A stretch of 44,324 nucleotides of DNA from Pseudomonadota bacterium. Its GTDB lineage: Bacteria > SZUA-182 > DTGQ01. Made by a program: the position numbers and the translations under genes. The stretch is taken from the NCBI GenBank assembly GCA_030625085.1, contig DAOURK010000021.1, positions 1 through 44,324 on the forward strand, in the 5' to 3' direction. The stretch's first letter is position 1; each line of letters begins with the position of its first letter. The notes under the pieces are model-generated. The model saw only the letters and a list, made by a program, of their open reading frames with translations. It did no database searches and had not been told where the DNA came from. Positions 35,671-44,213 of this stretch are shown in pieces.

Positions 35671-37275
35671 ATGAATGACAATGATAAAAATGATAAATTT
35701 GATATTCTTATTGTGGATGACGTTCCGGTAAACTTGGCATTACTGGCAAAATTATTGGAAGACCTTGACTTAAACGTAGTAAAGGCAAATTCAGGCCAAA
35801 AAGCTTTGGAGTTAATGGAGGAATATGACTTTGCTCTTGTCCTGCTTGATGTTCAGATGCCTGGAATGGATGGTTTTGAGACATCCGAACGTATGAAAAG
35901 CAATGAAAAAACCAAACATGTCCCCATTATTTTTGTAACTGCCGCAAATGAAGAGAAATATATATTCAGAGGTTATGAAACAGGTGCTGTTGATTTCCTT
36001 TTTAAACCTGTGAATAAGTACATATTAAGGAGTAAGGTCTCTATCTTCCTTGACCTGTACAAACAGAAAAAGCAGTTAAAAGATCTTTCAATCCAGGATG
36101 GGCTCACCGGATTATACAATCACCGTCAAATGGATAAGATACTAAAAAAGGAGTTCAGCCGTGCAAATAGATATGGAACCGACCTTTCATGTTTGCTGAT
36201 CGACCTGGATTTCTTTAAAGTTGTCAACGACACATTCGGCCATGCATTTGGTGATTTTGTTCTAAAAGGGTTTGCCGATATTTTGAATGCCCATACCAGA
36301 GAATCAGATTATACCTTTCGATACGGCGGAGAGGAATTCATGATTCTTCTGCCCCAAACCGACATTGTGGGTGCAGAAATTGTAGCAGAAAAACTCTGCA
36401 ATATTTGTGAAGATAATGTCTATACCGATGCTTCCAATTCAACTATAGTAACATTAAGCATTGGTGGTTCTTCGATAGTTCATAACCGGCCCGGGCAACC
36501 CGAGACTCTGTTAGCCTATGCCGACAAGGCTGTTTACCGTGCCAAGGCAGAAGGGAGAAATCGTGTAAAGATCTATATTGAAGACACTTCAAGTAATAAA
36601 CCAGGTGATGCCAAAGTTGATAAAGATATAAACTACCTCAAGGAACATCTTTCATCTGTATTGGAGAAAACAAAAAAATCGTATATGTCATCACTTCAAC
36701 TCCTTGTTCAGGATATGACTGATACAGAGTTTCAAAGTTATAATCAGCGAGTTCTATTATACATGGATTTAATCGGAGAAAAACTACGACTTCCCCAACC
36801 TATTATTGAAACTTTTAAAAGGTCGGCATCTCTTCATAATTGTTTTACGATTTTATTGGGCAAAGATCTCATATCCCGGAAAGGCTCACTAACTGAAGAA
36901 GAAAAAGCTGACCTCGAAGCCCATCCATATATGCTTACTGAGCTGACTTTACTCTTTGATTTTTTTTCTGATGAAAGATCAATTCTTCAATATCACCATG
37001 AAAATTTTGACGGGTCCGGCTTTCCTGAAGGTCTGGAAGGAGATCAGATTCCTCTTGGAGCCAGAATATTCTCGATCGCAGAAGCCATCGTCGAAATGAC
37101 AACTAGCCTGCCGGACAAGCAAGCCCTATCATTGGAAAATGTTATCAAAGAGCTTTCAGATAATATGGGAACCCGGTTTGACCCAATGTTGGTTTCCTCT
37201 TTTCGGGATATAATAAAAGAACAGAACTCACTTATTGAAATTCGGAAAATAAAAAAAATATATAATAAGAGATAA
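35671..37275 (+). CDS. REC-GGDEF response regulator with degenerate HD-GYP tail
   Basis: A 534-residue cytoplasmic protein; GGGAG lies seven bases before the ATG. The receiver domain (about 10-128) has DD at the start (LIVDDVPV) and acceptor Asp about 59 (LLDVQMPG). The GGDEF domain (about 140-305) has an intact active site GGEEF (about 218-222) and an upstream RxxD inhibitory site (RESD), so it is probably an active, product-inhibited diguanylate cyclase. Residues about 330-530 resemble HD-GYP: HHENFDGSGFP and IPLGARIF are kept. The HD signature LHDIGK is replaced by LHNCFT, and DxxD by ExxV, so c-di-GMP hydrolysis is unlikely. It is in an operon with the HDOD gene 2 bases downstream. The phosphodonor could be the neighbouring kinase. 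Confidence 0.9.
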   Translation: MNDNDKNDKFDILIVDDVPVNLALLAKLLEDLDLNVVKANSGQKALELMEEYDFALVLLDVQMPGMDGFETSERMKSNEKTKHVPIIFVTAANEEKYIFRGYETGAVDFLFKPVNKYILRSKVSIFLDLYKQKKQLKDLSIQDGLTGLYNHRQMDKILKKEFSRANRYGTDLSCLLIDLDFFKVVNDTFGHAFGDFVLKGFADILNAHTRESDYTFRYGGEEFMILLPQTDIVGAEIVAEKLCNICEDNVYTDASNSTIVTLSIGGSSIVHNRPGQPETLLAYADKAVYRAKAEGRNRVKIYIEDTSSNKPGDAKVDKDINYLKEHLSSVLEKTKKSYMSSLQLLVQDMTDTEFQSYNQRVLLYMDLIGEKLRLPQPIIETFKRSASLHNCFTILLGKDLISRKGSLTEEEKADLEAHPYMLTELTLLFDFFSDERSILQYHHENFDGSGFPEGLEGDQIPLGARIFSIAEAIVEMTTSLPDKQALSLENVIKELSDNMGTRFDPMLVSSFRDIIKEQNSLIEIRKIKKIYNKR

Positions 37276-37277
37276 AT

Positions 37278-38159
37278 ATGTCTTCTCAAAAAATATCGAT
37301 CCTTACTTCAAAAATTGACTCATTTCCCGTTCTTCCGACAGTAGTAGGACGTGTTATGGAAATTACAGCTGATCCTGACAGTGCCCCCAAGGATCTTATA
37401 AATGTAATTAGTCCGGATCAATCACTTACTACTACAATACTCAAAATGGCTAACTCTGCATATTTCGGGTTGACAAGGGAAGTAAGTTCACTTCAACAGG
37501 CATTGACTATACTAGGGTTTACGGAAATTCGAAATCTTGTTTTGGCAAAAGCAGTCTTCAACAGTTTTAAAAGTCTTAAAAAAGGCAGCAAATTCGATAT
37601 TCGGAAATTTTGGGAGCATTCATTTATTTGCGGTATTGCTGCAAAGATTATTGCAACTGAATTAAAACGTCCCGGTAATGAATTTTTTGTTGCAGGCCTT
37701 ATACACGATATCGGAAAGCTTTTAATATTCATGGCAATGCCTGATGATTTCTTCAAGATAATTGAAGCATCAGAGCCTTTGATTTCTAATACTTACAAAG
37801 CAGAAAAAGATATCCTTGGTGTAACACATGATGAAATCGGCATGGCGCTTGTAAAAAAATGGATGTTTCCTGAAAACCTCATAACTGCAGTGGGTTTTCA
37901 CCATAGACCTGCTGAAGCAGCAAAACAGTCTCTTTTTTCTTTTGTAGTATATGTGGCAGACCTGCTTGCACACTTAAACGAATTTGAAAATAGTGAAGAT
38001 AAAGAGCCCTTATTAAAAGAAAAGGACATATACCCAGAAATTATAAAACTTTCACAATCACAAAATATTGAATGGAATGAATCCGACTTAAAAAGGTTTC
38101 AAGACGAACTTGCCAAGAAAAAAGAAGAAGAGGCAGGAGCCCTAAGCCTGTTTCTATAG
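37278..38159 (+). CDS. HDOD domain signalling protein
   Basis: A 293-residue protein. The HDOD domain covers about residues 10-215, with LPTVVGRVMEITADPDSA, the SPDQSLTTTILKMANSAYFG block, and a residual HD-like site (FVAGLIHDIGKLL, about 133-145). HDOD proteins are signalling modules, usually without proven enzymatic activity, linked to motility, virulence or c-di-GMP networks. The C-terminus is a charged helix. It is transcribed with the upstream REC-GGDEF gene (2-base gap). The right-hand R4 repeat follows 20 bases after its stop. Confidence 0.88.
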   Translation: MSSQKISILTSKIDSFPVLPTVVGRVMEITADPDSAPKDLINVISPDQSLTTTILKMANSAYFGLTREVSSLQQALTILGFTEIRNLVLAKAVFNSFKSLKKGSKFDIRKFWEHSFICGIAAKIIATELKRPGNEFFVAGLIHDIGKLLIFMAMPDDFFKIIEASEPLISNTYKAEKDILGVTHDEIGMALVKKWMFPENLITAVGFHHRPAEAAKQSLFSFVVYVADLLAHLNEFENSEDKEPLLKEKDIYPEIIKLSQSQNIEWNESDLKRFQDELAKKKEEEAGALSLFL

Positions 38160-38180
38160 TGCTTGTCATAAATATGTTCC

Positions 38181-38247
38181 GTTTTTTGTCCAAAGGCTAA
38201 AAAAAAGACCGCTTATACTTTTTAATTGAATTCATGGACTTCAATCC
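38181..38247 (+). repeat. R4 direct repeat, right copy
   Basis: GTTTTTTGTCCAAAGGCTAA, then CCGCTTATACTTTTTAATTG, then TTCATGGACTTCAATCCC. It matches 30761-30830 nearly base for base and lies in the same orientation, just past the HDOD gene. Confidence 0.75.
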
Positions 38248-38337
38248 CATCATATGTTCTTCCGATAAATATGAAAGACCGACGCCGGAATTATGCTCAT
38301 GGCTCAAAAGTAAGCAAAGTACAAAATATCAAACCAT

Positions 38338-41031
38338 TCATCTAACCTTCAGTGTTTTAGTTCCTAAATAATGGATAACAATTTTTCTTGACTCTAATAT
38401 TATATATAAGGTGCAAGATACTAAAATTATTTTAATCCAGTCAAATAATCCAATAGGCACTGTTTTAAAGGCGACATTCAATGGCGTATAAAGCACTGCA
38501 AACTGCATCAGCACCGAAATAATCACCGAGCCTATTAAGAATTTGCTTGTCTTAATATCAATTTTAAAATTTTTTGCCCTGTAGGTCAGCACATTGAATA
38601 ACTGAAAAATAATGAGCGTAGTGAAAGCGATTGATTTTGCCTTAATTGTCTCAATACCATAACTATAAAACATAAACAGGGTGCCTATGCACATCACCAG
38701 ACCGACTATCAAAATATTCCAGATAACCTCTTTTGAGATTATTTTTTCTTCTCTTTTTCTTGGTGGGTTTTTCATAATATCTTTGCTGAAAGGATCTAAT
38801 CCAAGCGCTAATCCAGGCAAGCCATCCGTCAATAAGTTTACCCAGAGTATTTGGATGGCTATCAACGGGAGGGGCCAGCCAATAAGAATGGCCAGGAAAA
38901 TAACGAGTATTTCTCCTAAATTTGAAGAGAGAGTATATTGGATAAATTGTTTTATGCTGTTATAAATGCCCCTACCCTCTTCTACTGCATTTACAATTGA
39001 GGCAAAATTGTCATCTGTCAGCACCATGTCGGCAGCTTCCTTAGCCACGTCAGTGCCTGTAATGCCCATGGCAATACCAATATCGGATTTTTTTAAAGCA
39101 GGCGCATCATTAACTCCGTCCCCGGTCATAGCAACGATATGGCCTTTCTTTTTCAGGGTGTTTAATATCCTTACCTTATGTTCGGGGGTCCCCCTGGCAT
39201 AAATTATGACATCTTCAACAATTTCCTCTAATTCTTCGTCGTTTAATTTATCTAACTCCTCTCCGCTTAACGCTTTATCACCCTCTTTAAATAAGCCCAA
39301 TTCTTTGGCTACCGCAATGGCAGTTAATTTATGGTCTCCGGTTATTAAAACAGTCTTAATGCCGGCTGTTTTACATTTTTCAATGGCTTCTTTAACATGC
39401 TCTCTGGGAGGATCAATCATGGCCTGCAAGCCAACGAAAATTAAATCCTTCTCAATTTCCTCCGGCTTCGGGTTATATTTGCCGGCTAATGGTTTATAAG
39501 CAAACCCTAAAACCCTTAGGGCCTTATTAGCCATATCCTGATTCATCTTCAGGATTGTTTTTTTATCTTTTTCAGTTAGCCTGTCTACCTGGCCATTAAT
39601 ATAAATATATTCACATTTATTGAGAATAACATCCGGCGCTCCCTTAATATAAGCGACATTTTCTCTATTAATCTTATGAATCGTGGTCATGCATTTTCGT
39701 TCGGAATCAAAGGGAATCTCATCTATTCTCGGAAAGTGTTTTTCCAGTTCATTCTTTTTTAAACCTGCTTTTTCAGCCGAGACAAGCAATGCTCCTTCGG
39801 TGGGGTCTCCAAATATTTCCCATCTTTCGTTACGACTTAATATAGAATCGTTGCATAAAGTGCCGATCCTTAATAGTAATTCAATATTTTTATTGTCTAG
39901 TGCCGTCATACTATCTGCAGGAATAAATTGGCCGTCCGGTTTATAACCTTCGCCGGTAAGGTTAATTAACGAATTATTTACATAAATTTGCCTGACGGTC
40001 ATTTCGTTTTTTGTTAGGGTGCCGGTCTTATCGGAACAGATTACATCAGTGCAGCCAAGCGTTTCAACTGCAGGAAGTTGTCTGATCAAAGCATTTCGCT
40101 TGACCATTCTTCTCACACCCAAAGCCAGAGAAATGGTAACAATGGCGGGCAAACCTTCCGGAATGGCGGCTACAGCCAAAGCAACAGCAGCCAAAAACAT
40201 TTCACTTACATAAATTGTTTCAATTAAACCTGTTGCTAAATATTCCCTTAAAACACCGACTCCGAAAACAACAGCACAAATACCTATAGTAACAACCCCT
40301 AACCATCTGCCAAACTGTTTTAATTTTTCTTGTAAAGGGGTGAGTTTTTCCTTTACCTCTTGCACCATTTCTGCAATTTTGCCTATCTGTGTATTCATGC
40401 CTGTAGTAATTATCACAGCCTTTCCGCGGCCCTTGGTAACAATAGTCCCCATAAAAACCATATTCTCTTGGTCTGTTACCGGCGTGCCTTCCTTAAGAGA
40501 CTCGGTAACCTTCTTTGACGGCACAGACTCGCCTGTTAATGACGATTCATCCACTTGTAAGGCAGAAACCCGAATCAACCTTGCATCAGCAGGAACTTTG
40601 CTCCCGGTTTCCAGAAGAATTATATCGCCGGGAACAAGCTCCTTGGAATCTATCTCCATTTCTTTTCCATCTCTGATTACTTTTGCTTTTAGTGCGGTTA
40701 ATTTTCTTAGTGCTTCAATAGCTTTCTCAGCTTTATATTCCTGAACAAAACCAAATATGCCGTTAAGAACAACTATGATTGAGATAACAACCGCATCTAC
40801 TCTTTCTCCGATTAATAAAGAGATAACAATAGCAGCTAAAAGAATTATCACTATAAAGGAGGTGAATTGCCTGACGAATATTTGGATTGGTGTTATTCTT
40901 TTTCTCTTTTGTATCTCGTTAAGACCATATTTTTCTAATTTTTCTTTGGCTCCTTCTTCTGTTAAGCCTTTTTCGGAGCTTTTTAATGATTTTAAAACTT
41001 CCTCTATGTTTAAACTATAATAACCACTCAT
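38338..41031 (-). CDS. Ca2+-type P-type ATPase (SERCA/PMR1-like, P2A)
   Basis: An 897-residue inner-membrane cation pump. It has an N-terminal cation-ATPase domain, about ten membrane helices, an actuator domain with the TGES loop ([10 protein letters not shown]), the phosphorylated Asp in [13 protein letters not shown] (about residue 332), the nucleotide-domain KGAPD, and hinge motifs TGDHKLTA and [10 protein letters not shown]. Ion-site residues match SERCA: Glu in helix 4 (AIPEGLPA), and Asn/Thr/Asp in helix 6 ([13 protein letters not shown]). So it very likely exports Ca2+, although Mn2+ is possible. AAAGGTCGCACA precedes the ATG. Single gene; upstream begins a pair of repeats. Confidence 0.93.
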   Translation of the reverse strand: MSGYYSLNIEEVLKSLKSSEKGLTEEGAKEKLEKYGLNEIQKRKRITPIQIFVRQFTSFIVIILLAAIVISLLIGERVDAVVISIIVVLNGIFGFVQEYKAEKAIEALRKLTALKAKVIRDGKEMEIDSKELVPGDIILLETGSKVPADARLIRVSALQVDESSLTGESVPSKKVTESLKEGTPVTDQENMVFMGTIVTKGRGKAVIITTGMNTQIGKIAEMVQEVKEKLTPLQEKLKQFGRWLGVVTIGICAVVFGVGVLREYLATGLIETIYVSEMFLAAVALAVAAIPEGLPAIVTISLALGVRRMVKRNALIRQLPAVETLGCTDVICSDKTGTLTKNEMTVRQIYVNNSLINLTGEGYKPDGQFIPADSMTALDNKNIELLLRIGTLCNDSILSRNERWEIFGDPTEGALLVSAEKAGLKKNELEKHFPRIDEIPFDSERKCMTTIHKINRENVAYIKGAPDVILNKCEYIYINGQVDRLTEKDKKTILKMNQDMANKALRVLGFAYKPLAGKYNPKPEEIEKDLIFVGLQAMIDPPREHVKEAIEKCKTAGIKTVLITGDHKLTAIAVAKELGLFKEGDKALSGEELDKLNDEELEEIVEDVIIYARGTPEHKVRILNTLKKKGHIVAMTGDGVNDAPALKKSDIGIAMGITGTDVAKEAADMVLTDDNFASIVNAVEEGRGIYNSIKQFIQYTLSSNLGEILVIFLAILIGWPLPLIAIQILWVNLLTDGLPGLALGLDPFSKDIMKNPPRKREEKIISKEVIWNILIVGLVMCIGTLFMFYSYGIETIKAKSIAFTTLIIFQLFNVLTYRAKNFKIDIKTSKFLIGSVIISVLMQFAVLYTPLNVAFKTVPIGLFDWIKIILVSCTLYIILESRKIVIHYLGTKTLKVR

Positions 41032-41137
41032 TGTGCGACCTTTTTTATTTTATGGTTTTCAATAAAAAGTCGGTGAAAGTAAGATAAATCAAAATATAAA
41101 TTAGCCGGTGAGTTTGCCTACAATAATTTTTTTCTCA

Positions 41138-41200
41138 TTTCAACCTTTGCTTATTATATCAGGTTTTCGAGAAATTAAAAAAGGAAGAAAATTATGGCCT
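41138..41200 (+). repeat. Repeat A, copy 1
   Basis: TTTCAACCTTTGCTTATTAT, ATCAGGTTTTCGAGAAATTA, AAAAAGGAAGAAAATTATGG. It matches 41988-42045, including the ribosome-site-like AAGGA and an ATG. After the ATG this copy gives only a short frame that soon stops. Confidence 0.7.
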
Positions 41201-41299
41201 TCCTCGCCTTTAGGCAGAGACATTTTTAGCACATGCTCTTTTAAGGACTATGCTTTAGGCACTTAGTTCTGAATTCCGTGCTTTTTATGATAGAAAATT

Positions 41300-41404
41300 T
41301 TAAAACCTTTTTGGTTCCAGCTTGTCCGGGTTAGGTGTATAATAGTCCCAATGTCGTTCAACAATGCCCTGATCGGTAAGTTTGAAAGCAGGATTGACCC
41401 GGCT
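41300..41404 (-). pseudogene. C-terminal remnant of an unknown protein, containing repeat B copy 1
   Basis: On the minus strand an open stretch of 34 codons ends in a stop and looks like real protein: NPAFKLTDQGIVERHW, then DYYTPNPDKLEPKRF. A stop precedes it in frame, and there is no start. Its last 30 bases (GGTTCCAGCTTGTCCGGG on the plus strand) recur at 41858-41889 on the other side of the DUF454 gene. I do not recognise the parent protein. Confidence 0.4.
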
Positions 41405-41461
41405 TTAGGGGACAAAGGGGGCGTGAGACCTTCAATTTACCCGGTGTGATAAAATCATAAA

Positions 41462-41854
41462 ATGCGAAAAACGATATTAATAATATTAGGACTTTGTTTT
41501 GTGGTATTGGCATGTGTGGGGATCATATTGCCAGGTTTACCCACTACGCCGCTCTTAGTTGTGGCGGCGGCATGTTTTGCAAAGTCTTCTCCAAGATTAT
41601 ATGGGTGGTTGTTGAGCAATCGGGTATTTGCGCCGATCATAAAGAATTGGCAAGAGAGTAGGAGTATGCCGAGAAAAACAAAAAGAATGGTATTATTCAT
41701 GATATTTTTAGCGGGAACGTCATCCTTTATATTGATAAAAAATCTTTATCTGAAATTATTCGTCCTTGTGTTGTTATTGTTCCCAATCGGATTCATAAGT
41801 CGGCTGAAAGTGACTGAAAATATTTCTCCATCTAAAAAAGATCCAAAATTTTAA
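41462..41854 (+). CDS. DUF454 (YbaN family) small membrane protein
   Basis: A 130-residue inner-membrane protein. The family block is clear: VGIILPGLPTTPLLVVAAACFAKSSPRLYGWLL (about residues 18-51 by position; core LPGLPTTP and ACFAKSSPRL). Hydrophobic helices follow at about 75-110. The function of YbaN/DUF454 is unknown. There is no good ribosome site before the ATG. The gene is framed by direct repeats in the order A, B, gene, B, A, which suggests it moved or was duplicated as a cassette. Confidence 0.85.
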   Translation: MRKTILIILGLCFVVLACVGIILPGLPTTPLLVVAAACFAKSSPRLYGWLLSNRVFAPIIKNWQESRSMPRKTKRMVLFMIFLAGTSSFILIKNLYLKLFVLVLLLFPIGFISRLKVTENISPSKKDPKF

Positions 41855-41857
41855 AAA

Positions 41858-41889
41858 ACCTTTTTGGTTCCGGCTTGTCCGGGTTAGGG
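41858..41889 (+). repeat. Repeat B, copy 2
   Basis: CCTTTTTGGTTCCGGCTTGT followed by CCGGGTTAGGG begins four bases after the DUF454 stop codon. It matches 41304-41335 with one or two changes. Confidence 0.7.
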
Positions 41890-41987
41890 AACAGAGGTAT
41901 ACACTTTTTTTGACTAATCCTGATCATAATAGTAAAATCATAATTAGATAAATAAATTTTTTTTTATTTCAGTCTTTTTTCATTTCA

Positions 41988-42045
41988 GCCTTTGTTTATT
42001 ATATCAGGTTTTTGAGAAAGTAAAAAAGGGGAAAAATTATGGCTG
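41988..42045 (+). repeat. Repeat A, copy 2
   Basis: TTTCAGCCTTTGTTTATTAT, ATCAGGTTTTTGAGAAAGTA, AAAAAGGGGAAAAATTATGG. It provides the ribosome site and ATG of the 31-residue membrane peptide that follows. Confidence 0.7.
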
Positions 42046-42134
42046 AAAGTAAAAAACCTGTAAGTGGTATTTGGGTATTAATTATTTTTGGCGCTTTATT
42101 AGGATTTGTTTATTTACTCGGCTTTTTGATATAA
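42039..42134 (+). CDS. 31-residue membrane peptide
   Basis: The ATG is preceded by AAAAAGGGGAAAAATT, a strong ribosome site. The peptide has a short polar start (MAESKKPVSG) and a single hydrophobic helix (IWVLIIFGALLGFVYLL), ending GFLI. The ATG and ribosome site are part of repeat A, whose other copy (41138-41200) has lost the rest of the frame. Could be a small membrane regulator or a toxin-like peptide; neither is shown. No antisense RNA was identified. Confidence 0.5.
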   Translation: MAESKKPVSGIWVLIIFGALLGFVYLLGFLI

Positions 42135-42169
42135 AAGCGGCCAATAAAGACAGATAAAAGCATCTTGAT

Positions 42170-43435
42170 CTAAAGGTGCAGACGAGACTGCACCAGGCTT
42201 TTAAACTTTTGTGCTTGATCGGACTCAGGCTTAATATTCAAAGCCTGTTCACAATCTACCAGGGCTTGCGGATAGTTACCCAGACAAAAATAAATCTGTG
42301 CACGGCTATAAAGTGGGTCGTACTGACAAGGATTCAATTCGAGACATCTATTAAAATCCTCCAAAGCCTGAGGGTAATTCTGTAATATATAGTGAACCAC
42401 CCCTCGATAATAATAAGCTTTAAGGTTCTCCTGATCAAGCTCCAGGGCCGCTGAAAAATCCTCTAGCGCTTGACTATAATTAGATTCAGCAACATAAGCC
42501 ATACCACGATGAAGGTGAATGATTGATTGAATATATTTTTGCGGTTCAAGATTTAAGATGGAAGTATATATATCTACAGCCATTTTGAACCGGTTTGAAT
42601 TATGCGCATAAAGCGCTTCCAGCAACAGATCATCAATGTTATTGATAAATTTCTTCCCTATTTCTTTTTTCTTCTTTATTTCCTTCTCCTGAATATGCTT
42701 TCTTCCTGATAACTCCCCCTCCATTATTTCAGAAGACATTAATGCGGCCGTATCGGCCTGAATTTTTTCAAAAAAGTTTTTTCTCCGCTTTTTCAACTGT
42801 GCTCGTAATTGTTTTTGATAATCTCGAATTTCCTGAAAGATGATATCTGAAAGAGTCAAATTAGCATTTAATGCCGCTAGTTTTCGTTTCAGGTGTTCAT
42901 CAAAAGGAGTAAACTCGACCTTATAAACCAACTCGTGTTCAACCTCCGCCCAGGCGTCCTGCAGTAAAGTCCGAAGCTGCAACTCATAAACCAGGTCGGA
43001 TCTAAGCTGAAATTGGGATAAGATCTCAGAGGGTATTTTAATAAGAAAATGAGTTGATTCATATCCGAATTCTTTGAAGGAATAATGAGAACCCTTACGT
43101 TCTATCTCGACTACCTGCAACTTCTCTCTGATGAGAGCTTCTACATTTTGAAGATCTTCCAAGAAGGGCGAAACAATCCGCATACCAAGTATATCAGTAA
43201 TATTGAATGCTTGATCATGTGTTTTAGAATACTGTAAATTTCTCAATATTTTATTGTAATAACTTTCGAAGGACTTGACCCTGACCTTTATTGTCGGATG
43301 AATAGAGATTCGAGTCATAATCATTTTCATTTTTTGTTGAAGCTCATTCAGTATCTTTTCATACTCAGGTCTTTGAGCCTCATATTGCTCTTCCAAAGGC
43401 TTGCGATTTGGAATGGTTATGTTTTTAGGATTCAT
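42170..43435 (-). CDS. RelA/SpoT-type nucleotide synthetase fused to TPRs
   Basis: A 421-residue cytoplasmic protein; ATG at 43435 with GGGGACGCATTTG upstream. Residues about 40-190 form a RelA_SpoT synthetase domain: IKVRVKSFESYYNKI (substrate loop), ITDILGMRIV, FGYESTHFLI and YELQLRTLLQDAWAEVEHEL with the expected acidic and basic residues. There is no HD hydrolase, TGS or ACT domain. A charged coiled coil follows (about 195-255), then four or more TPR units (about 260-415; YYYRGVVHYILQNYPQALED and similar). It would make (p)ppGpp or a related pyrophosphorylated product, with the TPRs as sensor or partner-binding part. Some small synthetases are toxins, so a growth-arrest role is also possible. 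No obvious antitoxin neighbour is seen. Confidence 0.85.
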   Translation of the reverse strand: MNPKNITIPNRKPLEEQYEAQRPEYEKILNELQQKMKMIMTRISIHPTIKVRVKSFESYYNKILRNLQYSKTHDQAFNITDILGMRIVSPFLEDLQNVEALIREKLQVVEIERKGSHYSFKEFGYESTHFLIKIPSEILSQFQLRSDLVYELQLRTLLQDAWAEVEHELVYKVEFTPFDEHLKRKLAALNANLTLSDIIFQEIRDYQKQLRAQLKKRRKNFFEKIQADTAALMSSEIMEGELSGRKHIQEKEIKKKKEIGKKFINNIDDLLLEALYAHNSNRFKMAVDIYTSILNLEPQKYIQSIIHLHRGMAYVAESNYSQALEDFSAALELDQENLKAYYYRGVVHYILQNYPQALEDFNRCLELNPCQYDPLYSRAQIYFCLGNYPQALVDCEQALNIKPESDQAQKFKSLVQSRLHL

Positions 43436-44057
43436 CAAATGCGTCCCCAGTCATACAAGTTTTCAATATCATAATAAATTCCGCAAAAATCATGATCCAA
43501 AAACGAATATTCCTTTTATTTCTTATAGTAACACCAGCATTTAAATATATCAATTGGTATGATTACAAAATTCGGTTGGCACAATACTTTCTCGGGATAA
43601 AATTTCGTACATTCAACTCGCCATAGAGGCAAATAACCAATCAATCGGCCAGCAGCAATAAATCAGTCTCTTTGAGAAGTTGGGCGTATAACCTTTCCTT
43701 TCAGTCAATGATTAAATGGCGCCTTCAGCATATGAAAGCACACGCATTGCATACTTTTTTCCGTTAGGCAGCTTCTAATTTAGCGATTTTATGTAGCGCA
43801 AGGGCTTTAGCCCTAAGTCACAGTAAATCGTTAAAGGTTGAAGTCGGACAAAATTAGATTGCTGGGGAAAAGGATTTATCTATGGTTGAATTTATGAAAT
43901 TTTTGACTATTGGTAAAAATAGGGAGTATTATATCAGTAAATAGCACATGAACGAAAATTAGCCAAAATCGTCATTTCAAGTGGAGCGAGAAATCTTATA
44001 CCAGTGAAAATTATGCCTTCAAAGAACTCATAAACTTTATCAAGGGAGGATGCCAAT
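43436..44057. other. Gene-free region with R1 and R2-core repeats
   Basis: It contains an R1 copy (43793-43814) and an R2-core half (43972-44003, GTCATTTCAAGTGGAGCGAG then AAATCTTATA). A minus-strand stretch at about 43620-43715 is open (TERKGYTPNFSKRL...) but lacks a start and a recognisable family, so it may be a remnant. Confidence 0.4.
43793..43814. repeat. R1 repeat, short copy
   Basis: GTAGCGCAAGGGCTTTAGCCCT: the AGGGCTTTAGCCCT palindrome with the usual GTAGCGC flank. Confidence 0.7.
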
Positions 44058-44213
44058 ATGAATGATATTATACTTCGCGGAATTGTATTACAAAAATTCT
44101 ATGAAAAACGACTGGAAGGTTTTATTGAGATAAATGAATTCGATTTTGAGGAACAATTATCAAAACATGAGATAGCTTACATAAGCAGCAGTTCTAATTT
44201 TAACATTTTTTAA
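44058..44213 (+). CDS. Small hypothetical protein
   Basis: A 51-residue frame with a strong ribosome site (AAGGGAGGATGCCAAT before the ATG). The N-terminal part (ILRGIVLQKFYEKRLEG) is a basic amphipathic helix, followed by an acidic stretch (INEFDFEEQLSKHEI). It could be the truncated N-terminus of a longer helical protein. Family not recognised. Confidence 0.45.
   Translation: MNDIILRGIVLQKFYEKRLEGFIEINEFDFEEQLSKHEIAYISSSSNFNIF

Noticed and set aside
43576-43592. Sigma-54-like TTGGCAC...TTTCT
   Set aside because: The -24 half fits but the -12 half lacks the GC, and the next gene is almost 500 bases away.
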